64,000 nt of DNA from an uncultured Granulosicoccaceae bacterium (GTDB lineage: Bacteria; Pseudomonadota; Gammaproteobacteria; Granulosicoccales; Granulosicoccaceae), in assembly GCA_937998875.1 (NCBI GenBank), contig CALLBO010000021.1, positions 1 through 64,000 on the forward strand, in the 5' to 3' direction. Positions 46,120-54,576 of this stretch are shown here, in pieces. Positions within the stretch are counted from its first letter, which is position 1, and each line of letters opens with the position of its first letter. A program made the position numbers and the translations under genes. The notes beneath the pieces are model-generated. The model saw only the letters and a list, made by a program, of their open reading frames with translations, searched no databases and had not been told where the DNA came from.

Positions 46120-47217
46120 TTAGAGTTTTCCAGCTTTCCGAAGCTCGGGTACGATGTAGTCTTCGATCACCTTGACCGGCAGCTTCCAATCGTCTGGCTG
46201 ATTGTAATTACCCGAAAAGATAACTGTTACAAGACCTTGTTCAGCATTGACTGACAAGCGTTGACCGCCATTGCCGAATGCTGCAGCTAGAATTGGCTTT
46301 TCGACCGGCCCAAGCAGATACCAAAAATGGCCATACTGGAAATTTGAGTCTATTTGTACGTGCGGCTTCAGCATATTTGTCAGGGCTTTCTCCGAGACTA
46401 TCTGACTGCCTTTATACATGCCGCCATCAACTATCAGTTGGCCAATTTTTGCAAGGTCAGGTGCACGCATTCGTAAACCAGATGCAGCAGAAGGCTCGTT
46501 ATCACGTCCTCTGACCCACGTGAATTTCGTGATGCCCATGGGCGTAAACAGGTTTTCTTTGGCGAATTCGTCTAGAGACATGCCAGCACCACGCGCGATC
46601 AATTTTCCGATGATTGCCGTTGCTCCTCCAGAATAGTTCCACTTAACTCCCGGCTCACCGGTGATGGCTTGCTCTAAAACATACCTGTAGCGATCAGATG
46701 CATTCTCCATCGCGATTTCGCTGTTTCTCGGGTCGTTATAGGGCAGTGTTTCATCCCAAGCGATGCCCATCGTCATTGTTAATGCGTGTTCTATTTTTAT
46801 TTTTTTACGGGCATTGTCACTGGTGAGATCTTCATACTCTGGAAATTGTGCGTAAAGACTGGTGCTCGGATCAGGTACGATACCTTTGTCATGGGCAATG
46901 GCATAGAGAAGTCCGACAATGCTTTTAGTCACTGAGCGCAAATCGTGCTCGGTATCAGGCGTATGCGTTTTCATACCCAGAGGCATACCCCAGAGCTCGT
47001 CTTCCCCCTTGAAATAGGCCGAGGCAATAAGCTCATTGTCTGCAATGCTCATAACACTATGTAAGCCCTTCAGCGAACCGTCATCAATCCCTTTTTGGAG
47101 CCGGTCGAGTAGACTCTGTTGTGCTGATGCATTAGTTATCAAGAGTAGTGGAAGTAGGGCGCTCACAAAAGTAGTACGCAGGCTCCTCGCCGGTATGTAC
47201 TGTCTTATTGCTTTCAT
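46120..47217 (-). CDS. Secreted serine beta-lactamase-family hydrolase (S12)
   Basis: 365 residues from ATG at 47217, which has GGAG at good spacing. Signal peptide ending near NASAQ. Active-site motifs of the class C/DD-peptidase fold: SxxK as SVTK with Ser95, YSG with Tyr195 (the YxN position has Gly), and a C-terminal GNGGQR in place of the KTG/HxG motif. Closest in style to esterase-like beta-lactamase family proteins rather than true antibiotic-resistance enzymes. It is the only minus-strand gene between the two large repeat proteins. Confidence 0.87.
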   Translation of the reverse strand: MKAIRQYIPARSLRTTFVSALLPLLLITNASAQQSLLDRLQKGIDDGSLKGLHSVMSIADNELIASAYFKGEDELWGMPLGMKTHTPDTEHDLRSVTKSIVGLLYAIAHDKGIVPDPSTSLYAQFPEYEDLTSDNARKKIKIEHALTMTMGIAWDETLPYNDPRNSEIAMENASDRYRYVLEQAITGEPGVKWNYSGGATAIIGKLIARGAGMSLDEFAKENLFTPMGITKFTWVRGRDNEPSAASGLRMRAPDLAKIGQLIVDGGMYKGSQIVSEKALTNMLKPHVQIDSNFQYGHFWYLLGPVEKPILAAAFGNGGQRLSVNAEQGLVTVIFSGNYNQPDDWKLPVKVIEDYIVPELRKAGKL

Positions 47218-47727
47218 AGCGCATAACTCCATTCATTGAGCATCAATATTAAACTAATACCGGATCTGTGTGTTGGCATGGCTGTGTTCTGTGTCCTGGT
47301 CAAAGGTGAGTTTGTATCGATTATAGTGACCGAGCGAATAACGGCTGAGGCCAGCCAATTCCGAATTGACAACGCCATTATACTTTAGGTCTCGATACAT
47401 GTTTGACCATCGGACAGAACTAAGGCCTTGAGCTAGTATTTTGGCATGGTACGACAGCAACATATACGCATATTCAGCGCATGCCGTGAATGTTGTGCTT
47501 GCTGATCGATTTCAGAATGAACAGCGATCTTGTGCTATCTAAACGTGGTGTTTATTGGGTTATTCCAAGCAGTGTAAAGGTTATAATTGCTATTAATACA
47601 ATAACTTACTTCTCTTAGTTTATGATTGGCGTTGTGGGGTGCTCTCCATCTGTAATGAAGCATCACTCATGGATAATTTATATTCTTCAGCTGTCAGGAC
47701 TGTGAAAACTCTACAAGGAGAACCAAG
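47218..47727. other. 510-bp AT-rich intergenic region between divergent genes
   Basis: Contains both promoters, with a TATAAT at 47582-47587 that may serve the rightward gene, although its -35 is weak. A strong ribosome site AAGGAG at 47715-47720 precedes that gene. No credible gene or element seen. Confidence 0.5.
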
Positions 47728-49758
47728 ATGTTTAGATTTTTGGCTTATGTAGTACCACTTTGCGTGCTTGTTACCCATAACGCGTTCGGGCAATCTATTT
47801 ACTTCAACGAAGCAAATATGTCTGTTGAATTTGGTCCAAATACCGTCGGCACCTTGAACAACACAAGTAGTGTTCAAAATGTCATTGACGCGCCCAGCGC
47901 GAGTTCCAGTGAGGTACATACACAGCAATCTCATATTTGGCATACAGGAGAACAACTTGAAGTAATTTTTGACATAGGGGAAGACCATCTAATTACCTCT
48001 ATTCATTTTTGGAATTATACAGCGGAGAATTTTGATGTGGATTTGATTGAGGTAAAATTTTTAGACTCCGAATCCAATAACACAGGTACCTTGGAACTAA
48101 CTCCAAGTTTAGGTGGTACTCCAATTTTTGCGGAGGACTTTGCAGTTAATCCTCCTGTGATAGCGAAAAGTCTTGAGGTCGTTTTGAAAGGATCAAACAA
48201 TCAGAATGATTTTCAGAATATGGGCTTTACAGGGATGCGTATAAATATCCCGACAGGAGGGAACAATGAAGGATCTGTAGTGGATGCATGTATTGACACA
48301 GATGGTGATGGTTTTGGATGGAATGGTGTTGAAACTTGTGAACCTGCAGCAGGAGACAATGAAGAATCTGTAGTGGCTGCGTGTGTTGATACAGATGGTG
48401 ATGGTTATGGATGGAATGGTGTTGAAACTTGTGACCCCACAGCCGGAGACAATGAAGGATCTGTAGTGGGTGCATGTGTTGATACAGATGGTGATGGTTA
48501 TGGATGGAACGGTGTTGAAACCTGTGACCCTACAGGAGGAAACAATGAAGAACCTGTAGTGGGTGTTTGTATCGATGCAGATGGTGATGGTTTTGGATGG
48601 AATGGTGTTGAAACCTGTGATCCTAGTATCTCGCAGAATCTTAATAGTTTTTTTGAAGACTTCGAGGCTGAGTTTGATAACAGAGATTCAGCGCTATTTA
48701 CGTCAGAATCCTTCGTAGTAAGTGAAACATACGTGAACGTGCCGTCGCTTTCGCAATTCAATATTGAAGGAAACGTAGATTTAGTTCGCAGCAATGATGG
48801 GTTCGGTTTGGAGTGTTCTACCGCTGACGGTTTGTGCATAGATCTTGATGGTACTGGTGGAACGAGAATACCTGTTAGTACACTTACTTCAAACGACATC
48901 ACACTAGATGATGGCGACTACGTTTTGTCTTTTGAAATTGGCGGTAATGATCGTCTCGATGCTTCAGATACTGTTGCTATATCAGTTGAGCCTTATTTGC
49001 CTAGATTTGAAATTACGTTAGAAAGAAACGATAGTATGCGGAGATTAGATTATCCATTCAGTGTTGATGGATCAGGTACGGTGAATATCGTTTTTGAGCT
49101 GCAAGGACAAAGTGATGATTCTGGTCCGTTATTGGATGAAGTGCGAATTCGAACTGACGTTCCCAATAAAAGAAATTGCGCAGAAATTAAAGCAAGCGGT
49201 GGTAGTGTCGGCGATGGTCTGTATACGATAGATGTTGATGGCTCAGGGGATTTAGATCCATTTGAAGTGTATTGCAATATGACTGTCTTTGACGGTGGTT
49301 GGACTTTATTTGCAAATCATAAAGATGGTATTGAAAGCGTCCAGAGTTTAGACATAGTGGACGAGGACGTATTTGGCGTACTGAGTCAGAAAAGATGGGC
49401 CGCATTACGAAATAGTTTGTCTGTGGGCTTCCTGTTTATTGATGAGAATGGCAAAAATTCCTTTATAAGGAGAGAGTCTCTTTTGGCCGCAAATTGTGGT
49501 GGTTACTACGATGTAGATGACCTAGGCGCAATATCTGGTTCAGAAGTCACAGGGTTCCTTTTTCATAACGAAACAACGGGATGCACTGGCTCGGGTCTGG
49601 ATTATACGATCGTTAAACTTTCTGATAATCGCGACGAATCCTACTTGGCCTCGGGGGCGTCGCTTTATCAATATTCGTTGTTAAAATTCGATGATTGGCC
49701 ATATGATGGAAACCGATCATGGAACCAACAAAACGAACTTCTATATTTTTTGAAATAG
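47728..49758 (+). CDS. Large secreted protein with four CxDxDGDGxGW repeats and a fibrinogen-like C-terminal domain
   Basis: 676 residues with a strong ribosome site. Signal peptide to about NAFGQ (18-22). Residues 23-175 form a beta-rich, discoidin/F5-F8-like domain (GEDHLITSIHFWNYTAENFD). Four near-identical 31-residue units then carry the Cys repeat at 188-204, 219-235, 250-266 and 281-297. A beta-rich domain at 310-475 follows (LDDGDYVLSFEIGGNDRLDA). From about 480, NCAEIKASGG, GLYTIDVDGSGDLDPFEVYC and GGWTLFANH are the hallmark start of a fibrinogen-related domain; the downstream part is shorter and divergent. All domains suggest extracellular glycan binding. Noticeably AT-rich, with codon use unlike flanking housekeeping genes. 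Confidence 0.85.
   Translation: MFRFLAYVVPLCVLVTHNAFGQSIYFNEANMSVEFGPNTVGTLNNTSSVQNVIDAPSASSSEVHTQQSHIWHTGEQLEVIFDIGEDHLITSIHFWNYTAENFDVDLIEVKFLDSESNNTGTLELTPSLGGTPIFAEDFAVNPPVIAKSLEVVLKGSNNQNDFQNMGFTGMRINIPTGGNNEGSVVDACIDTDGDGFGWNGVETCEPAAGDNEESVVAACVDTDGDGYGWNGVETCDPTAGDNEGSVVGACVDTDGDGYGWNGVETCDPTGGNNEEPVVGVCIDADGDGFGWNGVETCDPSISQNLNSFFEDFEAEFDNRDSALFTSESFVVSETYVNVPSLSQFNIEGNVDLVRSNDGFGLECSTADGLCIDLDGTGGTRIPVSTLTSNDITLDDGDYVLSFEIGGNDRLDASDTVAISVEPYLPRFEITLERNDSMRRLDYPFSVDGSGTVNIVFELQGQSDDSGPLLDEVRIRTDVPNKRNCAEIKASGGSVGDGLYTIDVDGSGDLDPFEVYCNMTVFDGGWTLFANHKDGIESVQSLDIVDEDVFGVLSQKRWAALRNSLSVGFLFIDENGKNSFIRRESLLAANCGGYYDVDDLGAISGSEVTGFLFHNETTGCTGSGLDYTIVKLSDNRDESYLASGASLYQYSLLKFDDWPYDGNRSWNQQNELLYFLK
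48259..48630 (+). repeat. Four tandem 93-bp in-gene repeats
   Basis: Four head-to-tail 93-bp units encode the 31-residue modules. The units are nearly identical at the nucleotide level, including silent positions (for example ACAGATGGTGATGG recurs), so the array has expanded recently by duplication and may vary in copy number between strains. Confidence 0.9.
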
Positions 49759-49983
49759 CTTTGTTAGTTGTGAACATCACAGTGACTTTGTGGTAACTAT
49801 GTTCGACTCTAACGATGTCGATCAGGTAACTGCGAACTGAGCTATTGCCAGCTTTGGTGTAAAGTTACCACTACATCTGGAAGTTACCAATTTTATTCGC
49901 GCTGCAAGCTTCAGTATTCTACCGAGGGGAAAGGTCTGTTCGGGATTCCTAGTGATTAAATATCGATTTCCGAATTCATACCA

Positions 49984-50679
49984 TCACTCAGATGAAGACT
50001 CATCAAGCCGTCTTAGCGTCTGTTCAATAACAGACTGAAAAAGATCCATCTCTCTTTTTGTCGGGTTGGATTTCATGATCATTTGATGCAGGGAATAGTA
50101 GGCATTCCAGTTCTTACTGGAAAGGTCAAAGTTCAACGCCGTCAGCCAGCGCTTTAAGTGCTCATCCGGCTTTTGCACCGGTTCGTGTTCCGGTGCCTCT
50201 TTCGGTTGGAGTTTTGGCAGTTGCGACAAAGCCAGTGTCACCGCGTGTGACAGATTCAAACTCTTCAATGGCCCGGGTATTTCAAGTGTGCAGGTTCTGT
50301 GCGCCCATCTTAGGTCCTCTCCTGATAGTCCATGGTCTTCAGTGCCGAAGATCAGAGATACCGGCCTGCCATCTGTTAGCGGTGGCCAGTCAACTAACTC
50401 ATTGATGTTGTATACCGGTCTTCGTCTGCCTTCTCTTCGACTGTAGGCAATGCGAGGTCCGTCTGGTTCCTTTTCTGCATACTCTTCCCATGAGCTATAG
50501 GTAATGCAATCGCGCAGTGGCTGTTGGCCCTGTGCAGCGCCCTTATTTGCCGTTCTATCCATCTCACACAGAGGCTCGATCAGTATCAACCTCTCGTGTC
50601 CAAAGTTGCACATTGCGCGCGAGACCATACCAATGTTTCTCGGGTACTTCGGTCTGACTAGAATGACAGTGCATTGCAT
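49984..50679 (-). CDS. SPOUT-family RNA 2'-O-methyltransferase (TrmJ-like)
   Basis: 231 residues. Knotted SPOUT methyltransferase motifs: NIGMVSRAMCNFG near 15 (motif 1), LIFGTEDHGLSGEDL near 110 (motif 2) and SLNLSHAVTLALSQL near 139 (motif 3). A helical C-terminal extension of about 70 residues follows, as in TrmJ, which methylates position 32 of tRNA; a different RNA target is possible. Confidence 0.85.
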   Translation of the reverse strand: MQCTVILVRPKYPRNIGMVSRAMCNFGHERLILIEPLCEMDRTANKGAAQGQQPLRDCITYSSWEEYAEKEPDGPRIAYSRREGRRRPVYNINELVDWPPLTDGRPVSLIFGTEDHGLSGEDLRWAHRTCTLEIPGPLKSLNLSHAVTLALSQLPKLQPKEAPEHEPVQKPDEHLKRWLTALNFDLSSKNWNAYYSLHQMIMKSNPTKREMDLFQSVIEQTLRRLDESSSE

Positions 50680-50769
50680 TTATTGTGTGGCCCTAAGATG
50701 AATAACGGGTGTTTTTTATTCCTGCAGGGAGAATTTCCGTTCGTGTCTTCAACAAGGCAGTACTTTGCA

Positions 50770-51267
50770 TTACTTAGCTGACCTGTTACGTGCAGCATAG
50801 CGAATCAACATATCAATTTGGGCCGGTGTCTCCGGTACCTGTTCGCCCCGTTGTTTTGTAACCAGTGAAATTGCCTCCGGTACGCTGATGCCCGTGTCTG
50901 TCATCAGGCAGCAGCAGATTAATCCGGTACGGCCGATTCCTCCTTTACAATGCACCAGCAGGTTCTTGCCATTTTTCATTTCACTGTGAGCGCGCGAAAC
51001 CTGTACCTGAAGGTCCAGGAAATCCGGTACGCCGAAATCTGTTATTGGAAAACGCTGAAACTCCATACCGGCTTCAATGGTCAGTGATTCCTGCGCCTGA
51101 AGACCGAGCTTGTCAGATTCTGTCTCTTCAAGCAGACAGAGAATTTTATCAAGCCCGTTATCGCGAAGTGTTTGTAAGTTTTGCTGCAGTGAATCGGCAT
51201 CTGGCATCATCATGGCACTCAATGATCCTGTGCCGAATGTGTGAATATGATAAGGCTGTGGTTTCAT
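50770..51267 (-). CDS. Dual-specificity/tyrosine protein phosphatase
   Basis: 165 residues. The P-loop VHCKGGIGRTGL contains the catalytic Cys and Arg of CX5R phosphatases. The upstream general-acid Asp is probably in FGVPDF. The size and the CDKN3-like arrangement indicate a small cytoplasmic phosphatase; substrate unknown. Confidence 0.88.
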   Translation of the reverse strand: MKPQPYHIHTFGTGSLSAMMMPDADSLQQNLQTLRDNGLDKILCLLEETESDKLGLQAQESLTIEAGMEFQRFPITDFGVPDFLDLQVQVSRAHSEMKNGKNLLVHCKGGIGRTGLICCCLMTDTGISVPEAISLVTKQRGEQVPETPAQIDMLIRYAARNRSAK

Positions 51268-51409
51268 TGAGTTTGGCGTATTGATAAACTGAGCCGGTAT
51301 TCTCGCATTCCAGCAAGAAAATTACACCCGTCAAATCCTTTTATCAGGCAAATCAGATCGCATCAATGAGCGGAAATTCACACACGAACATCTACCGACT
51401 TACCCACTG

Positions 51410-51616
51410 ATGTTACGTTATTCCGGTCATGCAATACTCCTGATGTTGGGTGCAACATTTCTTTTCCACTCGCCCTTCACACAATGGTGGGCGGGACTCC
51501 ATCTGCCCTGGTATTCGGTGTTTATTTTCTGGCTGTTGCTGATTGTTCTGGTAGCCCTTGATAACCTCAGCAACACCGCCGGAAAAGATGAAGAGGACAA
51601 CAAACGTGGGGATTGA
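51410..51616 (+). CDS. Small membrane protein overlapping the sensor kinase gene (CbrX-like)
   Basis: 68 residues, two membrane helices, charged tail KDEEDNKRGD. Its stop at 51614-51616 overlaps the proposed GTG start of the kinase gene. In Pseudomonas a small gene, cbrX, occupies this place before cbrA and couples translation; the layout here is the same. The assignment rests on position, size and topology. Confidence 0.75.
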   Translation: MLRYSGHAILLMLGATFLFHSPFTQWWAGLHLPWYSVFIFWLLLIVLVALDNLSNTAGKDEEDNKRGD

Positions 51617-54572
51617 GCTGTGGGTGCTCTTTCTGGCGGCACTTGTTTATCTCGGGGTTTTGTTTTTAATTGCCTATGCGGGTGAAAACGGATACCTGCC
51701 GAAGAAACTGATAGAGCATCCGGCAGTCTATGCGCTTTCGCTCGGGGTCTATGCCACCTCATGGACTTTCTACGGCAGCGTTGGGTTGGCTGATAGTAGC
51801 GGTCTTGCGTTTCTGACGATCTATCTCGGTGTTACTGCAGCGTTTATGCTCGGGCCTTATCTGCTCGCACCGATTCTGCGCTTGTGTCGGGACTATCAAC
51901 TTTCATCCATTGCGGATCTGCTGGCGTTTCGCTATGGCGGTCGTGCGACCGGGCTGACGGTAACCCTGTTTATGTTGATGGGCATCCTGCCATACATCTC
52001 GCTACAGATTACTGCAGTAACCCGCTCGATTCAGGTACTAGCCAGGGAGGCGGCGCCTAACCTGTTGGCGTTGGCGTTTTGCATTGTAATTATTATCTTC
52101 AGTGTGGCGTTTGGTGCAAAACACCTTACCTCCCGGGAGAAACATTCTGGTCTGGTAGTAGCGATAGCATTCGAGTCTGCTGTCAAGCTGGTGGCTTTAT
52201 TGGTTGCAGGGCTGTTCGCAGTGTACGGGGTTTTCGGCAGTATGGATTCCATGAACCAGTGGCTGGTGGAAAATCCGCAAGAGCTCAAGGCAATGTATGA
52301 GCCGGTAAACTCATCATTGTGGAGTACGCTTTTACTACTGTCTTTTGGGGCTGCGTTTTTATTGCCTCGTCAGTACCATATGACGTTCGTTGAAAACCTT
52401 AAACCTAAATCATTAAAAACCGCGTACTGGATGTTTCCACTTTACCTGCTGCTGTTAAACCTGCCGATTTTTCCGATCCTGTGGGCGGGCAAGCAGCTGG
52501 CACTGACTAACCCGCCGGACTTTTACGTGCTCGGTATGTCAATGTCATTGAATAACAAGTGGCTGGCTCTGCTGGTGTATCTCGGTGGGTTGTCGGCCGC
52601 AAGCGCTATGATGATTGTCACGACGCTGTCGCTGTCTTATATGTGTCTGAATCATCTGCTGCTGCCAATGAGTATTGCTGCCAATAATCCAGATACCAAT
52701 CTCTATCGACGGCTGGTCTTGAGCAAGCGAATAATCATAGCCGCCATCATTGCAGCAGGGTACGGATTCTATCTGGTCATCGAGTTGCACGAGGGGCTGG
52801 CGAGTCTCGGTTTGATTTCATTTGTTGCCGCTATTCAGTTGTTACCGGGTGTGATTGGATTGCTGTTCTGGACGCGCGCCACGCAAACCGGTTTTCTTGC
52901 AGGCCTCGGCGGTGGCGCACTGGTCTGGTTTGCGATTCTGATACTGCCGTTGCTGACTGATTCTGCAACCATTGCCAGTATGGAACGCCTGATAAGCAGT
53001 TTCGGGTTCGGCGGGGTTGATGTATGGAGTATATCAACGTTCTGCTCCTTAACCGTTAACTGCCTGCTGTATGTGGTGGGATCATTACTAACACGGGTCA
53101 GTGCAGAGGAAAGCGAAGCAGCACAGGCGTGTATTTCAGATATGGTTCGGCCGTTGTCCGGGCTTGTAATCGCACAGTCACCTTCCGATTACATTGCACA
53201 ACTCGAACAGTTGCTCGGAAGGGAGGCCGCAGAGCAGGAAGTGCGCTCTGCTGTGAGTGAACTCGGGCTTGATGAAACCCGGATGCGGGTGGTTGACTTA
53301 CGACTACTGCATGAAAGACTTGAAAGAAATCTGTCTGGCTTGCTCGGTCCGACAATTGCCCGGCTAACTCTTCGCGGCCATCTTAAACTTAATCAACCCG
53401 CGCACCTCGCACTGACAGAAACCCTGCGCGCGATGGAAACACGGCTTGAAACCTCCAGTGAACAGATGCGGGGTATGACAAAAGAGCTTGATGATCTGCG
53501 GCGCTATCTTAGAAACGTATTGCATGAATTGCCGCTGGGTGTTTGTTCGTTTGGGCCGGATGGCGGCATTTTAATCTGGAATCAGGCAATGGAGGATATT
53601 TCAGGTATTGATGACAAGGTCGCCCGTCAAAGCAAGCTGCATGAACTGCCTGAACCCTGGAGTAAGTTGTTTTTTGAATTTGCCGAATCCAATAACGATC
53701 ATATTTTTAAGCATCTGATCGAACTGGAAAGTGGCAGCAAGTCATTTAATCTGCACAAGGCAATGGTCAGAACGCAGATTGGCAGCACCGGACCTGCAGC
53801 AGGCCAGGTTATTCTGGTTGAAGACAGAACCAACCTCGATCTGCTTGAGTCTGAACTTGCACACAGTGAAAGGCTTGCTTCTATCGGGCGATTGGCGGCC
53901 GGTGTTGCGCACGAGATTGGCAATCCTCTAACCGGCATCGCGAGCATTGCACAGAACCAGAGCGCGACCAAACAGGTTAACGTTCTTGAAATACAAAAAG
54001 AAAGTGCAGCTGACATCCTGACTCAGGTGAAGCGTATTGATGAGATCGTAAAGTCATTACTCGCGTTCGCACGTAATGAACCGCTTGGGCTTGAAGAGCG
54101 TGAGCAAATTGAGATAAACGATTGTGTTCAGCAGGCCATACAGCTGGTGCGTTTATCAGAACAGGCAAAGAAAATTCACTTTAATACTGATATCGACGGG
54201 TCGCTCTGGATGCTGGGGAGTGAGCGTCAGGTGGTTCAGATCTTTGTGAATCTGCTGAACAATGCCTGTGATGTATCAGAACCCGGCGGTGTCGTGGATA
54301 TCAAAGGTAGTACCACGGATTCTCATCATGTTATTACGGTTAGGGATTACGGTGCGGGAGTTAAGCCCGAAGATCAATCAAGAATATTTGAGCCGTTTTA
54401 CACGACTAAGTCGGTCGGGGAGGGAACCGGGCTCGGTTTGTCGCTCGTATATAGCCTGGTTAATGAACATGGAGGTAGAATCAGCGTTGATCCAACGGTA
54501 AGTGAGGGTGCATGTTTCGAATTAAGAATACCTGTGAGTCAAACGCAGGTAAGCCTTGCGGCGGACCGCTAA
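51606..54572 (+). CDS. cbrA: CbrA-like sensor histidine kinase with sodium:solute symporter domain
   Basis: 988 residues from the GTG at 51606, which has GAGGA nine bases upstream; TTG 51558 and ATG 51588 are in-frame alternatives. About the first 500 residues are twelve or thirteen helices of the SLC5/SSS transporter type. A linker and PAS-like segment follow (LGVCSFGPDGGILIWNQAME). Next come the HisKA phosphoacceptor His769 in GVAHEIGNP, N-box LLNNACDVSEP, G1 RDYGAGV, F-box FEPFYTTK and G2 GEGTGLGLSL. CbrA controls carbon/nitrogen balance and amino acid use in Pseudomonas. The response regulator gene starts 4 bp after. Confidence 0.92.
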   Translation: MGIELWVLFLAALVYLGVLFLIAYAGENGYLPKKLIEHPAVYALSLGVYATSWTFYGSVGLADSSGLAFLTIYLGVTAAFMLGPYLLAPILRLCRDYQLSSIADLLAFRYGGRATGLTVTLFMLMGILPYISLQITAVTRSIQVLAREAAPNLLALAFCIVIIIFSVAFGAKHLTSREKHSGLVVAIAFESAVKLVALLVAGLFAVYGVFGSMDSMNQWLVENPQELKAMYEPVNSSLWSTLLLLSFGAAFLLPRQYHMTFVENLKPKSLKTAYWMFPLYLLLLNLPIFPILWAGKQLALTNPPDFYVLGMSMSLNNKWLALLVYLGGLSAASAMMIVTTLSLSYMCLNHLLLPMSIAANNPDTNLYRRLVLSKRIIIAAIIAAGYGFYLVIELHEGLASLGLISFVAAIQLLPGVIGLLFWTRATQTGFLAGLGGGALVWFAILILPLLTDSATIASMERLISSFGFGGVDVWSISTFCSLTVNCLLYVVGSLLTRVSAEESEAAQACISDMVRPLSGLVIAQSPSDYIAQLEQLLGREAAEQEVRSAVSELGLDETRMRVVDLRLLHERLERNLSGLLGPTIARLTLRGHLKLNQPAHLALTETLRAMETRLETSSEQMRGMTKELDDLRRYLRNVLHELPLGVCSFGPDGGILIWNQAMEDISGIDDKVARQSKLHELPEPWSKLFFEFAESNNDHIFKHLIELESGSKSFNLHKAMVRTQIGSTGPAAGQVILVEDRTNLDLLESELAHSERLASIGRLAAGVAHEIGNPLTGIASIAQNQSATKQVNVLEIQKESAADILTQVKRIDEIVKSLLAFARNEPLGLEEREQIEINDCVQQAIQLVRLSEQAKKIHFNTDIDGSLWMLGSERQVVQIFVNLLNNACDVSEPGGVVDIKGSTTDSHHVITVRDYGAGVKPEDQSRIFEPFYTTKSVGEGTGLGLSLVYSLVNEHGGRISVDPTVSEGACFELRIPVSQTQVSLAADR

Positions 54573-54576
54573 CAGG

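Noticed and set aside
46120..47217. Beta-lactamase as an antibiotic resistance gene
   Set aside because: The third motif and the YxN position deviate from true beta-lactamases; esterase-like family members are common in environmental bacteria.
48259..48630. CRISPR-like array
   Set aside because: The four 93-bp units are in frame inside a protein gene, have no unique spacers and encode the Cys repeat.
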